Shown here in pieces: positions 36,697 through 50,168 of a DNA stretch of 64,000 bases; positions within the stretch are counted from its first letter, which is position 1, and every line of letters begins with the position of its first letter. The stretch lies in the NCBI GenBank assembly GCA_000181795.3, contig CM012954.1, positions 10,641,848-10,705,847 on the forward strand. The letters run 5' to 3'. This DNA is from Trichinella spiralis. Lineage: Eukaryota; Nematoda; Enoplea; Trichinellida; Trichinellidae. The position numbers and the translations under genes are program-made. The notes under the pieces are model-generated. The model did not search any database. It saw only the letters and a program-made list of their open reading frames with translations, and had not been told where the DNA came from.

Positions 36697-37440
36697 ATGG
36701 ACAAGGGAAAGAAACCAACTGGTAGTAGCGATGAAGTTTTGAATACTCCTGCTGACACGGCAACAGCCGGCAAACCATTGAAAATTGTCAGCTCTAGTAG
36801 TGGTCACGGACCCAAGAAAAGCTACGGACCGTGGGAATTGTCTTTTACAGATGCACCGAATCCGTTCTTCTATCGTCCTCCGGAAAGTTCATCCGATGCA
36901 CCGTCGCACATCCCGTCAAATCCTATGAATTTGGAATTGCATATGAAAGATGAACGGAGCAGAGTTGTTGGTCTGACACCAGAAGAAATTGAATGGCGTA
37001 AAAAGTGGGTTCTGGATCAGAAATTGCATCCAGACGAGCCAGTGTATGTTGAAAGCGCTGTGATGCATTTGAATCCAATTCGTCGTTTGTATCGTTATCC
37101 GTGGGATTCATTGGAACGAAAAGTTTTGATACCGGCATTAGGTTTGAAGAAGGGTCATTTTGTTCGCATTGTAGTGCCGAAATTTTTTATCGGAATGCTG
37201 GCGACTCTTTGCATTTATTATCACGTAAAATACAATAAGCCTAACTGGATGAATAGAATACGTTCTTATCATCATTTTCCACGAAGCTTTATTCGTAATC
37301 AAGATTTAATTGAACGCGACTATCCTGGATTATTGGACAAAGCATTTCCAATTCCAAAAGAACCTAAAGATTTCTATGATTTAAATTTCAGTCGACGTGT
37401 AACGCATCTTGATGTTGGTCCTCCAACTCGTCCTTGGTAG
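36697..37440 (+). CDS. NDUFB6: NADH dehydrogenase (complex I) subunit NDUFB6-like
   Basis: A single-exon 247-aa protein. From residue 92 (GLTPEEIEWRKKWVLDQKL) it follows NDUFB6/B17: a charged TPEE..WRK.W..DQ.L segment, EPV, a middle part ending LIPALGL, then one membrane helix (about residues 155–177, VRIVVPKFFIGMLATLCIYY) followed by HVKYNKP and a soluble tail. NDUFB6 is an accessory subunit of the membrane arm of complex I in the mitochondrial inner membrane. The first about 90 residues, rich in Ser, Pro and Gly, are an extension absent from the human 128-aa protein. An acceptor-like TTCTATACAG ends 18 nt before the ATG, and AATAAA is at 37519. Ku80 starts 330 bp downstream on the same strand. 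Confidence 0.75.
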   Translation: MDKGKKPTGSSDEVLNTPADTATAGKPLKIVSSSSGHGPKKSYGPWELSFTDAPNPFFYRPPESSSDAPSHIPSNPMNLELHMKDERSRVVGLTPEEIEWRKKWVLDQKLHPDEPVYVESAVMHLNPIRRLYRYPWDSLERKVLIPALGLKKGHFVRIVVPKFFIGMLATLCIYYHVKYNKPNWMNRIRSYHHFPRSFIRNQDLIERDYPGLLDKAFPIPKEPKDFYDLNFSRRVTHLDVGPPTRPW

Positions 37441-37769
37441 AGAATTGTTCCATTCATCAGCATAGTATTGCGATTGTATTCGAAATTATTTTTTATTCAA
37501 ATGATGTGATGCATGGGAAATAAATTTGTTTTCTTTTCTTGAATGATTTGTTTTTTTTTGACTAACTGATTTGAAATAGCAGCGTTTGTTATCTTTTATT
37601 GAATATGTTGCCGTTTTTATTTTTTACTTATATTATAAACAATATTTATATTTAAATTTCCCACTCAGTAGGGTGTATTATTGCTTGTTTGAATTTTTGT
37701 ATTTTTGTTGAATTTATTGTAGTTGAATATATTCCCGCAGTTTGTACTGACGATAAGAAAAAAGCGATT

Positions 37770-40700
37770 ATGAAAGTAATATAAAATGAAGAAGAAATTT
37801 TTGATTATTTTTTCAAGTTTAATTTTTCAAATGATAATCTCTTATCTAGGAAGCTGTTGCAATTTGTGTTGATATTGGGCCTGGAATGAGGGAACGTACT
37901 GTTGCAAAGGGACGCTGTCTTCTTGGAACCGTTTTACGATGTGTTCAGTGGATTGTCCAAAGGCGGGTAAGGTGGGGGGGGGAGGGAATTTTTTTATTTT
38001 TTATTTTTGAGAACGTGTCTTGATTGCGTGGATATTTTAAGATATTTTCTGAATCGAAAGACGAACTGGCGTTAATTTTGTACAATACTGCCGACTCGAA
38101 AAATCCTCTTAGTGACATTGACAAGAATAAATACAGTAATATTAGTTTAATGAACAATTTCCAAGTTTCGTCGTGGGAATTATTTTCTTCGTTGAATTCA
38201 ATAGAAACAACATCGCCTGCTTTGCATTCTATAGATTGTATGTTTATTTGAATTATTTTCCAATATTTGTATATAAGTAATGTAATAAATTTTTATTTTT
38301 TTCAAGTTTTGAAAGTATTGCAAGTTTGCATTCATTGTATTGATGAAAAAACGTTAAATGAAAAATTTCAACAAAAGTCGATTGTTTTATTTTCAAGTTT
38401 TGATGCAAATATCATCATCAACAAAGATGACATGGATAATGTTACGAAAGCGATCAAACAGCACCAATTGGAGCTGGCATTTATGTGTTTTCTTTTTTTT
38501 CTTTTTAAATTCAATAATATTTGATTAATTATTTCTTTTTTTTTAAATAGATCATGCAACAATGATTTATGTGCCAGTAATGTGGAAGAAGATAATTATC
38601 CAAAGGCGTGGAAATATGCGAAAGAATTTATCACTGCTGTGGATGGAATTTATTGCAATTTGAAGTAAATGTTTTAGCAGTTGAATTTTAATTTTTTGTT
38701 TTTGAAAATTGATTGAATAAATTTTAATAAAAATATACACACTGATTTGATAGCGATGCTTTGAATATGCTCGGCTCTTTTCAAAGACGTTCCATTAGAA
38801 GTGTTCCTTGGAAGTGTAATCTTGAATTTGGTACAATATTGCAAATACCGATTTGCATGTATTTGAAGGTGAATTGAAGATAATTGAAGAAGTTGAAAAT
38901 TTTATTTTTGAAAAAAATTTTTTGTATTCAGTGCAAATGTTACAAACTTAATCAAAGTTGGAAATGGGCATTTGCTGAAAATCCTTATGTCGATGTGAAA
39001 TTGGAACGTGCTTATGTAAGATCATGGGATGACGAAGATGAATTATTATTATTATCGAATGAAGAAATTATTTCTTCGACCGCTTCGAAAATTTGGTCTG
39101 GCGTTGAAGTGGATTCAAGTTATCTTGTTAAAGGTTTTTGAATTTAAAAAGAAAAGAGAGAGAGAGAGAGAGAACTTGAATGTCATGTGTCATATTATTA
39201 ATTGATTAATTAAATTTTGTTTGTTTGTTTTATTATTTAGCATTTCGTTTTGGTAGTTCAGTAGTGCCTCTTAATAAATTTGACTTGAATGAAGCGAAAT
39301 ATAAAGATCGTGAAAAGTGTTTCAAAGTTTTGGGCTTTTTCGATCGCTGCATGGTATAAAATAAATATTGTTTATTGCTTGGTATTGTTGGTGGAAATAA
39401 ATTTTTCATTTTTCAGGTAAAGCAGTGGCATTTTGCTGGAGATGGTACGCATTTTGTTTTTGGAGATCCGAAAAGTGCCACAGCTTGTCAAGCATTTTCA
39501 GCTTTGATACATTCTTGCAAATCCAATTCCAAAGTTATACTTGTACGTTATGCATACAATGTGGCGTCGAATCCGAAAATTGGTGTCTTGATTCCCCTTT
39601 TAAAGGATACCTATGAAGTAGAGTTTATTTTTTATTTGAAGGATATTTAATTATGATTTTCTTTTTCAGTGCTTTGTATTTGTAATTCTTCCATTTGAAG
39701 AAGATTTGATTATTGTCGATCAAAAGTCAATAGGCGAATTTGAAAAATGCCACGTCACTGATGAACAACTCGAAGCTGTTGACAAGCTTATCGATGCCAT
39801 GAATATGACTGATTTATCATCATCAGCTAGTAGTAGTGGTGATGGAATTTTCAAATGGTCAAAAGTGAAAAATCCTTATTATCAGAATTTATTTCGAGTA
39901 AATTTTCTCTTGTAAAATATCTCTATTTGTAAAATGTGCTCATGATTATATTATGTGAATCTAGTGTATGACTTTTCGTGCTTTACAACCGAAAGAAAAA
40001 TTACCATTTTTGAGAGATGATTTATTGGAAGATGTACAACCAAACGTAGCGTTGTTGGATAATGCTAAGAATGCATTTGATCTGATGAGAAAGAATTTCA
40101 TTTTGGAAAAAGTTGAAAATGCCAAAGGGAAACGTACAGCAGCGGAAGTGTTCAAAAACGAGTCAATTTTTCAGCATTTTAATTTTATTTAATTTTAATA
40201 ATTGAATTTTATTTTAGGCTTTGTGACGCATTTCCAGCAAAAGTTGCTTCTTTTCATGCAATTGATGAGAAAATTGTTACAATGAAAATTGGCACTGTAA
40301 ACCCTGTTCAAGATTTTATTGAAATCTCTTCTCAAATTGGAAAAAATCAAATTTCTGAAGGCAAAAAATTTGTGTATTTGTTTATTTTCATAATAATTTT
40401 TATTCTGTTTGTTTGTTCAGTTTGCGAACAAATGAAAAATGTGATATTGACTTTTGTTCAAGAATCCAATGATGATGTTTTTTACGATAAAGCGTTGCAT
40501 TGTTGCGCTGTACTGCGTCCAGTTTGCATTAAAGTGACTTTCATATGTTTACACAATATACGGTAGAGGAGAATTTTGAAAAACAATTAATTTCAATTTT
40601 TTTTCCAGCAATCTTTGCCTGATTTGTACAATACAATTTTGAGACAGGCGAAATGTGAACTCGTGCTTGGAAAGCAAAAAAATTTTTGGTTGCTTTTGAA

Positions 40701-40962
40701 AAATAAGAAAGGTCTTTATTTTTGCTTTGCATTGCTGAGCTTTATGATTTAGGAAATTTTTAATCATAATAATAATAATAATTAGTTTCCTTTTTTTGCT
40801 CATACAGATTCTCTTGGTTTGATAACTGTTGATGAATGCCAGAGCAGTAGCATTTCACAAGAAGATGCTGTGAGCTTTTATTCTGAAGAAGTATCTGATG
40901 AAATTATGAAAAATAATCCACAACTTCCGGATTCAACCGATTTGATAGATGAATTGGAATAA
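37770..40962 (+). CDS. XRCC5: Ku80 (ATP-dependent DNA helicase II subunit 2, XRCC5)
   Basis: Fifteen exons: 37770–37775, 37850–37966, 38042–38237, 38307–38484, 38551–38664, 38754–38868, 38932–39133, 39241–39353, 39417–39617, 39670–39897, 39965–40161, 40218–40360, 40421–40533, 40609–40711 and 40808–40962, giving 726 aa (human 732). Ku80 with Ku70 forms the ring that binds DNA ends in non-homologous end joining. Evidence: an N-terminal von Willebrand A-like start EAVAICVDIGPGM; the Ku core CFKVLGFFDR, AFSALIHSC, VRYAYNVASNPKIGVLIPLL, TYECFVFVILPFEEDL, ALQPKEKLP; and the C-terminal helical domain FWLLLKNKK..GLITVDECQSSSISQEDA. The intron after 40360 is inferred to use a GC donor. The two-codon first exon is short and less certain; an acceptor-like TTCCCGCAG ends at 37740. 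The tail DSTDLIDELE is short and acidic. Confidence 0.93.
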
Positions 40963-43900
40963 GTATTTATCAATTTCTTTATTACTAAAAGTATATACAA
41001 TCTCAAAGTTAACATCCATTAGTGCAGTAAGTGGATATTGAAATGGAAATATAGATATGTATATATGTGTGTGTGTATATTTGTTGCTTTTTTCAGGTTC
41101 TAAGCTTTTGGGAATTGCGTGTCAATCATGCTTTTCAATGAGACCATTGCTTAATTGTGAATTAGAATTGATTTTGATCTCTTCAAAATTTCTAAGCAGA
41201 TGGTGCATGGTAGTTGTCAAAGCTTGGATATTTTCCGGCTGATCAGTTTTGAAAAAAAGTTACGCAAATCGGATATTGTATTTGTTCAGTGAAGTTGAAT
41301 TCAATAAATTGTGTGGTTCGTTATCCGTTGCTTGTTCCATCGTTGCTGAAGTGTACTCTTTTATATTCACCTTACAATTTTATGGTACAACATCATTTTA
41401 AAGCCGATCATCATCTCATTTGTGCTTTCGCTTCTTCAGTGTTTTTTCCTTGCCCACGTTTTATTCTCGTCTCTTGTGAAATTTACAGTTTCAATTGAAA
41501 TGTCAGTTACAATTTCTGCTAATTGAATACATTTCTTTTGAGGTTTGTTTCATGTATTTTTTTTGGATATGTGCATTGTGCATTAATATTAGCAGTAGTG
41601 TACACGAAGCCACGGACATACAAGATGAATAAACGTGAACAATATTTTACACAATTAAATTTTAAATAGAATGATAATTTTTATTTTTCTTTTTAAGCTT
41701 CCATCATCATTTACAACTTTTATCACTAGATTATTATTTGCAAGTTGATTTATTTCTCTTATTACTTATTTATATTTTATTCTTCAGAAAATTTATTGCT
41801 ATTTTTTCAGGCTTTCACTCTTTTTTAAAATTGTATATTTTATTTGAAAACAATTATGAATAGTAATAATTTTATTTTGCTCGATTTTTGAAAGTTGGAA
41901 ATTTTGATTGTTGCGCTTGTTCAACAATTTATGCTTAATTTAATCATTTTTTTGGGTAATTATTATGATGCTAGTAGAAGTTAGCCACCGCAGCAGCTAT
42001 TATTTCTTTGAAGAATAAATCTTTTGAATTTGCAAAAGTCGACTCGTCAAAATTATTGCTTGCAATTAAACGAGCACCTTTGAAGTTTCATTAGCCAAGG
42101 CGGCGCCTTTGAAGCACAAGCATGCTCTTCTAAATTCACACGTGCTATCAGAAGAGATTTCAACTTTGTTCTTAGCATATATATATATATATATATGTTT
42201 CTACCCGGCCGTACTGCTGAATTTTGTTTGTTGTCTGTCTTTCTTTCATCATTTTGATAAGTAGATTTTATTTTTATCTGCATCTGATGAAGAGAAGCAG
42301 TTGTTTTTGACCAATCTTTTTTTGTTGCTGATATTTATATTTTTGTTATTGTGTAATGCTGACTAAATTTTATGTTTTAATTTACGAATTGTGGATATTG
42401 TAATTGGGCGTGGTTTGATCGATTGGCATGCATTTTATATTTATGATATAGTAGTAAGTTGTTGTAGAGAGAAATAATTTCTCACAACATGGGCGTGCCC
42501 AACTTTTTCTTCATTATTTGTTGTGCTTTTTCCTTGTGCTTACAGTTCATCTATCGACTATTCTTTTTTTTTGATCTTTTATTTGTTTTTTTTACTTAGT
42601 GTTGTGAAAGAACAGTTTGAAACATCATTTGCATATTCTTTGCACAAGACAAATCGTATATTTTGTTCCAACATTCAAAACAAGCAGCAGAAGGCTGGCT
42701 TATTGTTGTTATATATAATTTTTTTTCTCGATTTGTTATTTTTTTCATTTATTGTCAATGTTGCATTAGTTGAAGAAAAAAAAATTTTTTTAATTTACTT
42801 TAACGTGGATAAAGAATATGAAATTCCAGGTAGTGTTGTTTTTCAAGCATATTTTGCTTGTAGATTTTGATCAGTGGAAGAACATTTTATTAGTATAATA
42901 GAATTCAATTTTTACGGATGATCTTTTCAATTTTTTTAGCAAAATGCTTTTAACAAGTATAATGAACAAATATTTAGTTCAAAGGTGAAAAAAAAATTAA
43001 TAAATAATACGCATCAGGAAAATGCTTTTATTTTCTAATACTCTGTGTGTTGGAGAGTTTTTTTAACTTGTACATTCTGCATGAAATTATTTTATTGTCT
43101 GCTTTAGATGCATGAAAAGAAAAGAAAAACGATAAATATGATGCTGTGATATTGTTGCATGCGGGCTGGATGTTGTGTATAGTTGGTAAAAAATCGATTG
43201 ATTGACCATGATTAGTGTTGTGATACAGGACTTGGGACGCTCGGTTGCTTCAGCGGCAGTAATAATAATGATAACAGCAAATACGATTGCATGGATGCAC
43301 TGCCTGTAAGTTGCTTTTGATGATAATTACTTTGATGGAGAAAATTGTTCCATTTGCTGCTGCTTCTTCTTTAGTCGTTATTGCGTTGTCATCGTCAGTC
43401 GTTTGTTTTGAATCAATGGCAGAAATTTTAAAGTTGTTTGTAAGAAAAAAATTTTTTTTTCACTTTCTGTTGTCGACATTATTCATCCATTTTTCATATA
43501 TTGTGTACATTTTAAATAATAATTATTTGGTGCGTATTGTCTGTTTTTATGCTTATTTTATTATTATTACAGTAATAATTAATCAGATGATGATCATAAT
43601 TATTTGGAAAAGTGATTGTTGAAAATGTTGCGCGTTGTATTTTCACCATTAATTAGATGGATGGATGCAAGATAAAGCGAGATAGTAGTCGGTAAGGTAC
43701 ATTAAATTGTCGGAATAATTATTTTCTGTTGAATGGATAGTATTTATGTATGCGTGGGCGAGATGGGTGGGGAACCTTCTGGCGTTGGTTGTTTGCGTCG
43801 GATGGACGGGCATTCACAGCCGTCGATCAGCGTCCCTGTTCCCACTTGGTCATCGATTATTCATCAAAGGTTTCTGCTTGTCCAGTGCACTTTGCATTGA

Positions 43901-44475
43901 ATTTTCGGCAGCTTTATCCACTATGTCCAATGTCCACTTCAAGTCACGGATCGCTAAACTGACCGCTGTTTTTGTCAACCGATTCTGTTGCATCCTGCAA
44001 CATTCTTCATGTCTTTCTAAACTGAAAGATTATTTATTTATTTATTTATTTGCATATTCTTATTTGAGTAATAAATAAAATATTTGTCGGTTGGTTTTTC
44101 TTTTTTCATCTTTTGTGTATAAGTTATATTTATTATTTTTGACCCTTTGGGGGGAAATACTATTTATTCATAATTACCTGCAGGTCGTATTCTTCCGTCG
44201 TCAGTTGGTCTGGAAGAACCGTTCTTTTGACCATTACACAGCATTGATGACTTTGACCTTTTCTATTTGTGCTGCTCCTGTAAACCAGTGAGTGGTGAAT
44301 TTATTCACAAATGTGAAAAAAGAAATTTTACAGATTGGTATTTTTTTTAAATTATTGTACAGAATAATAATTTTTTTTCCTTTTTTTCAATAATTTTCTT
44401 TCACATTATGAACAATTTATTATAAAAATTATTGGAAATAATCATTAGATCAAATCAGTAATCTTTTATGAACAT

Positions 44476-44497
44476 TGTGTGTGTGTGTGTGTGTGTG
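44476..44497 (+). repeat. (GT)n microsatellite
   Basis: About eleven uninterrupted GT dinucleotides in non-coding DNA. Confidence 0.9.
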
Positions 44498-47210
44498 GTT
44501 TGTGAAATTAAATTTCTTTCACAGAGGTAGGCATTTAACTTTTATGACAATGATTAATGTTTGGAAAATTGTTTTCGATTTGCACAATTATTGTTGCAAT
44601 TATATCCGAACAGTGAGATCCGCTTCGATGAACAGATTTTTGCCATTAGGTGTTTGAAAGCTTATTAGAAAAGCTATGACATTTGACGGCTTTTTGAATT
44701 TTCAAAAAAAGTAGATAAAGCCAAATGGAGTTTAAATTTTATTCCAACAGTTGTCCTGAAAATGGAAACGATTATTGCAAAATGTTAATATCAACTGGCG
44801 CAGTTGTTTGTATGCTTTTTGATTACTTTTCCTAGTTTTTATTTTTATTCAGTGCCGGTTTGTAGTGTGGTCATCAAGCTTCTAGTGTTAGCTGCTAGCA
44901 GTTGTTGGTGAAATTTTGGTTGAAAGTTTTTTTCCTTTATCCTTGATCAGCGCGTCTGAAAAAATTGAATCTCAACATCTCTTATTTTTGTTCTACCGTG
45001 AAGAAATAATATTCAAATATTATTTATTCAATGTAAGTTGACTGAAATCATTATTGTAATCCGTTGATTTTGAGTTGTTTACTTTTCTGAAACATGTTTG
45101 TTTACAACAGAATTTTCACAGTACTTGTCCAAAACAAGTGCAAGCTTTGGGGTGTGTTCTTTAATTATATACAAAATGTTGGTTAGCGTTTCTAGTTTTT
45201 AACAATGCTTTTCTCTTTTAGCGAAATTTTCATTTTATAATTTAATAATAATAATAATAATAATAATTGATGTGTTTGTCTTGTTGGTGGATTAATATTC
45301 CAACAAATATTATATTAAAACTAGTGTCGTCGTGTCGAGCGAGTCATCTCCTCAAAGTTTGTTTATTGTTCAACCAAAGTAGCAATAGTGCATGGAGATC
45401 GTGTCAAGATGGCTTTGTAGGCTATATGGATTAGTTAGCTGCTACTGGTGATGGTGATGGTGGTGGTAATTTTTCTTCTCCGCATGTTTCGGGATTGATC
45501 CATGTCAATAGTATTATTCGACACCAATTGCGCATGATGGCTCTAATTGAGAACTGCTGATCGAAACGAACACTGACACACACACACACACACACAAACT
45601 GCTTGGGCCTGGGCCAAACCGAATTCCGTCGTTTTGTTGTCGAAAATCCAATCTATTTTGCTCTGCTTGTGCATCAATCAGCAACACCATTGGCTGGTTG
45701 ACTGATTCGTTTGAGAAAATATTCTTTTCTACTAGTAAAAAGGTGAACAAAGCATTGCAGTTCTCATTCAACATCAACATCAACATCTACATCCTAACCC
45801 TAATACATTAGGATGCTTTTTTAAATATTCTATTAGATAAACATTGTTTTGCTTCAATTCTTTTTTGCTCAACGAAAAAAATTCCATCTCTTATTGCTGC
45901 GACTGACCACTTCAGAGTCAGACAGTGGTGATGAATGCCGTGTAATATAATGAACAAGCAACTGGTGGTGCCAGCTGGTAGTAGCAGCAGCAGCAGCTAA
46001 ATGATTCATAATGAAAGCTGTTTTGTAGAGATGTATTTATTTTTCCACTGCCACTGATACTGACGCCAAATGTTCTTTTCACTTAGCTAAACGAAATAAC
46101 TAATATTACATATTGTATACGTAGAAAAGTAATGAGAAAAAAACGTATTGTTATGTTTTATATGTTGTACTTTTTTCTGTTATGATTGGAAGAAGTTTTC
46201 ATTCTGTCTTGCCTGATAAAGAATATCCAATTTATGCATACAGTGTCCGGTGGAAATAAAGGTATCACATTTTCTCGCCTATAATCTGATAGCTGAGAAT
46301 TTGTGTAATAAATAATAGCAGCAGCATTTGCTTTCGCCGGACACGCAAGCAACAAATCAGTTTTTCGAACAAAGCGGTATGCTAAATAAAAAATGAGAAA
46401 AATACCGTCGGCTGCGTTGGGTAGCTTTGAATGTTTTGCCACTGCAATTCGCTGATTGACCGACCACATTAGCATTTTTTGGGCTTTTTCATCGACGTTT
46501 AATTGACATTCATCGGTATGTTTCGTGTTGATCATGTATGCATGTATGCAACATTGATTTGTAAAAATTTATAAAGGTGGGGAAAAAAATTAAAAAAGAT
46601 GGATAAAAATTATTTAATTTTTTTCCAATTTGATTTGGCAAGTTGTAATAAATGGTCAAGAGATCAGGGTTGTTTATGCAGGATTTTTTTTTGAATTGAA
46701 CAAATTGACGAAATTTTTAAGCGATTTGATTTTAATTTATGTAATTTCCATGTCACATATCCAAACCATGTACAGTTGAATTACGTGAATTATTTATTGA
46801 TTGAAATCCATGAATTTTTTTTCTTTTTTCTTTTCTTCAAACCTTGCATATGTCGCATATTTTTTGAGCATTTTTTTGCACAGCAAGAAAGCATCCTTTA
46901 AAATGTTGAATTAAAAATTGTCACACATTTTTAATTTCAATGTTCTAGTTTTATTTTATTTTTTCTTGGGTATTCAAACTGCTTGTTCTACTTGTAAATG
47001 ACTAGTCTGATGTTGATTTGCAATTATACTGAAACTTTAGGTGAAAAAATTTAATTATGTAAATTTGCAATGTTATGATTGAAAAAAAGTTTTTGGGTAA
47101 CATTGCAGCAGCTTGTTGTGTTGACACCGGTCGGTCATCAACGACTGTCCATTGACACTGTGGCTGCTACTTGATGCTGTTCTGCAATGTCGGCTCTTTT
47201 TGACTGATTT

Positions 47211-47249
47211 CATTCATTCATTCATTCGTTCATTCATTCATTCATTCAT
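47211..47249 (+). repeat. (CATT)n microsatellite
   Basis: About ten tetranucleotide units with one substitution (CGTT). It lies within a GC-richer patch upstream of the receptor kinase. Confidence 0.9.
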
Positions 47250-50168
47250 ATATCCATCATTATTATTATTTGTCGGGGAAAAGTTACCGTTAAAGTTCAC
47301 TGGGTCGTCTAGGTCTGCTGGGTGCCAACCCCCTTTTTTCTCTTTCAATGTTGACCTCGAATATGAATATGAATATGACTGTAAAAAGACGGTCGTCTAA
47401 TTTGAGCCGATGTTGAAAATATTGTGATACTAGATTCTATTAGACAGGCAAGCAGGTGTTGGAATTGGACCGGATTTTTAGCTTGCTTTTTTTTGGCTTG
47501 CGTAATCTTGCCCTAGCTTCATCCTCTACACCTGTTTGTTTTCACTGTTTGGCTTCACTCAACAGTACCATCACCATCACCACCTGGTCGCCTGCTATTG
47601 TTGTTACCGTCATAATAACAATTGAATACATATCCTCTTTCTGTTGTTTTTAAGATTATCCAATCCAATCGAATCCAATCCAATACAGATGATACTACTA
47701 GTTGACCGATTATATTGTATTATATTATATATATTAATTATTCAATTTTAGAAATAACAGTTCTCTGTTTTGTTTTGTAGATTCAAAAATTTTTAGTGTT
47801 TGCGTGTTGTCAAAGACTGGGTAGGTTAGCTAGAATCAGAGGGGAAAAATTTTTTTCCAGATAATTACAATTATAAAAAAAAGATATGGAACAAAGTGAA
47901 TAAAAGCATTTGTTGGGAAAAGAAGCAGACGTCAGCCGTCCAGCAGCAGTTTTGATGTTATTTATCAGTTGCCTCGAGGTTGAGAAGAGGATAGATAGCG
48001 GTTGAGTGGAGCTGATGACAAGTTGCAAAATGAAACACAGGCGCGCATACTGCTGCAACAGCAGTGTCTGAAGAAGTGGGATGAGCAAACTTTTAAAGCG
48101 TCCATGATTTTGAAGTATTTTAGAAAATTTTATGTATTTATAACAAATTCATTTCTCATCCTATGAAAAAATAAGATTTATAGATTTTCCATTATTCACA
48201 GTTGTCTATTTTTGTTTTGTTATCATTATAATTTTTCAAATATTGAAATATTATATTTGCAAAAAAAGAGTGAGCAATATTTTCGTTTTATTGTTTTAAA
48301 TTATATTTAAATTGGTTCGTTTATTTGTTATTTCATCGTTGCAACAGTATGCATGTAATGAGCGAATTAATAGGGAATTTTTACAACAACGAAAAATCAT
48401 TTGACACGAGATGTGTGTGATGGTCGATTGACAATGACAGAATTTGATGTCGTTTGTCTAATTGCTTGCTTGCTTGCTGCTCGAAATATGCAAAGCCAGT
48501 CCAGTTTAACCCAACCCCCATCACAAGATCGACCGACACCTTCTCTTGGCTTGTCATCATCCTGTTTTGAACGAATCAACAATGCTTCCTTCTTTTTGCT
48601 TGTGTTTGAATTTTTTTTCACTTTTACTATGTTATTATTTGTTGTTGTTGTAAAAAAAGGGTGTGGTTAGCTTGATAAAATGAGAACTATATATATATAT
48701 TTTTTTTTAATTTGATTATTTTGCAAGTTTTTCACAATTTCAATTTGTTTTTTTTCTTGTTTTGTGGAGTGTATAATCCATATAATGTTGCACTGTTCGT
48801 GTGTTTTTCTTTTTTCCAGCTGTTTTTTTGTCCACAACTTTGAAAATCTGTTTTTTCCATTAAACTAAAGTACAGTTATTTAAGAGTATCTAATAAATTT
48901 AATTTTTATCCGCCAATTATGAAGATAAAAAGAAAAAATACATTCAATTTATTCAGTGATAATGAATTTTATATTTGAAATTAGTTTACATTTGAAAATT
49001 ATCCATTACGCAATATTGCGTATCAAATCTAGTGGGAATGTAAAAGAATTGGCACGTGATTATAAATTGAGAAAAGAGACCAAAGAGGAATATTGGGAAA
49101 TTTCATGCCAACTTCAAGCTGTAGATGGACAGACAGACAGTTTGATCATTTTTAGCATTCACGAATTTGAGCTTCTTGTCGAATATATTTATCTCTTATC
49201 TGATTTATTTAACATGATATATTTGTAATTGACAAGTTTATTCATCTCGGATGACATGCAGGCATGAGCAGTGGACCGGTCAAAGAGGAGAATGAGCGAT
49301 TGTAGTAGTGTTGTAAGTTAGTAGTTGGTGTTTAACATTTAGTTTTTTTTCCGTCCTATGGAAAATTTCTTTAGAATATCACGTAAAATTTGTTTTCTGA
49401 TTCAATATTAATTAAAAAAAATTTTTTTTTAATTGGTCACGACGAAAGCGCAACACCAATAATGATCATCAACTAACTGGTCGGTCACGAGGTGATCTAG
49501 CAGCGCTATTGGCCTAAAATATAATTTGATTGGTCAGTTGGTGAAATTGACCCTCCTCCCATTTGTGCGTTTCAGTTTCTCGATGTTCTTCTGTTGCCTG
49601 AATAAGTTGAAAAATAATGAGAGACAAAAAAATGCATAGAGTGGTAGTGACAGACATAAGCATGACTGCCCGCGCGCGCGCATACACACATTAAGCAGGA
49701 ATAAAAAAGGTAGAGAGAGAGAGAGAGAGGTCGACGCCAATCAACGGTCATTTGCTGCTCGATGACCATGCAGTAAATGGACACGATGGGTGGCGCCTGT
49801 CGTCCTCAATTCTATACCGCTTTCCAACTGTTATTTTTTGTGTATGGCTATTTTTGAAATGGTCAGTTGCATGCACACCTCCACCTTTGTGCAGCTGGTC
49901 AGCGTCATGCAGTCACGACAGGCAGCTTGGAAAAAAATAATTCCGTTGTGCATTTTTTATTTTCCATTGTTATTTATCCTTTTAGGAATTTTTGTTCATT
50001 GTTATTATATTTCTTTCCACTTTTTATTATTAAGCTTTATTCGGGTCAAATGATAAAGTTGATGTTTCTCTTTTTCTTTTTTCAGCTTTGTTACGAAAAA
50101 GTGCAAGTTAAGAGAAGCACTGTTGTTGATATAGAGATAGTGTTCGTTAGTTCGCTTAATCGTCTGCC

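Larger units (their letters stand above)
40963..50085. other. Long region without a confident gene, upstream of the receptor kinase
   Basis: About 9 kb. Right of Ku80 there is a possible AATAAA at 41303. The rest is AT-rich with locally GC-richer patches at about 42060–42130, 43740–44000, 47100–47330 and 49430–49930, and many simple repeats. An acceptor-like CTTTTTTCAG ends at 50085, just before the receptor 5' UTR, so part of this region may be a large 5' UTR intron of that gene. Several short frames exist; none matches a known family. Confidence 0.5.

Noticed and set aside
40361-40420. Read-through of this segment in Ku80, giving a hydrophobic insertion ([13 protein letters not shown])
   Set aside because: It is T-rich, ends in an acceptor and breaks an otherwise gapless Ku80 alignment; better read as an intron.
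49670-49730. Short (GC)n/(CA)n run followed by (GA)n as a possible Z-DNA or triplex switch
   Set aside because: The runs are short and of a kind common in this window; nothing ties them to function.
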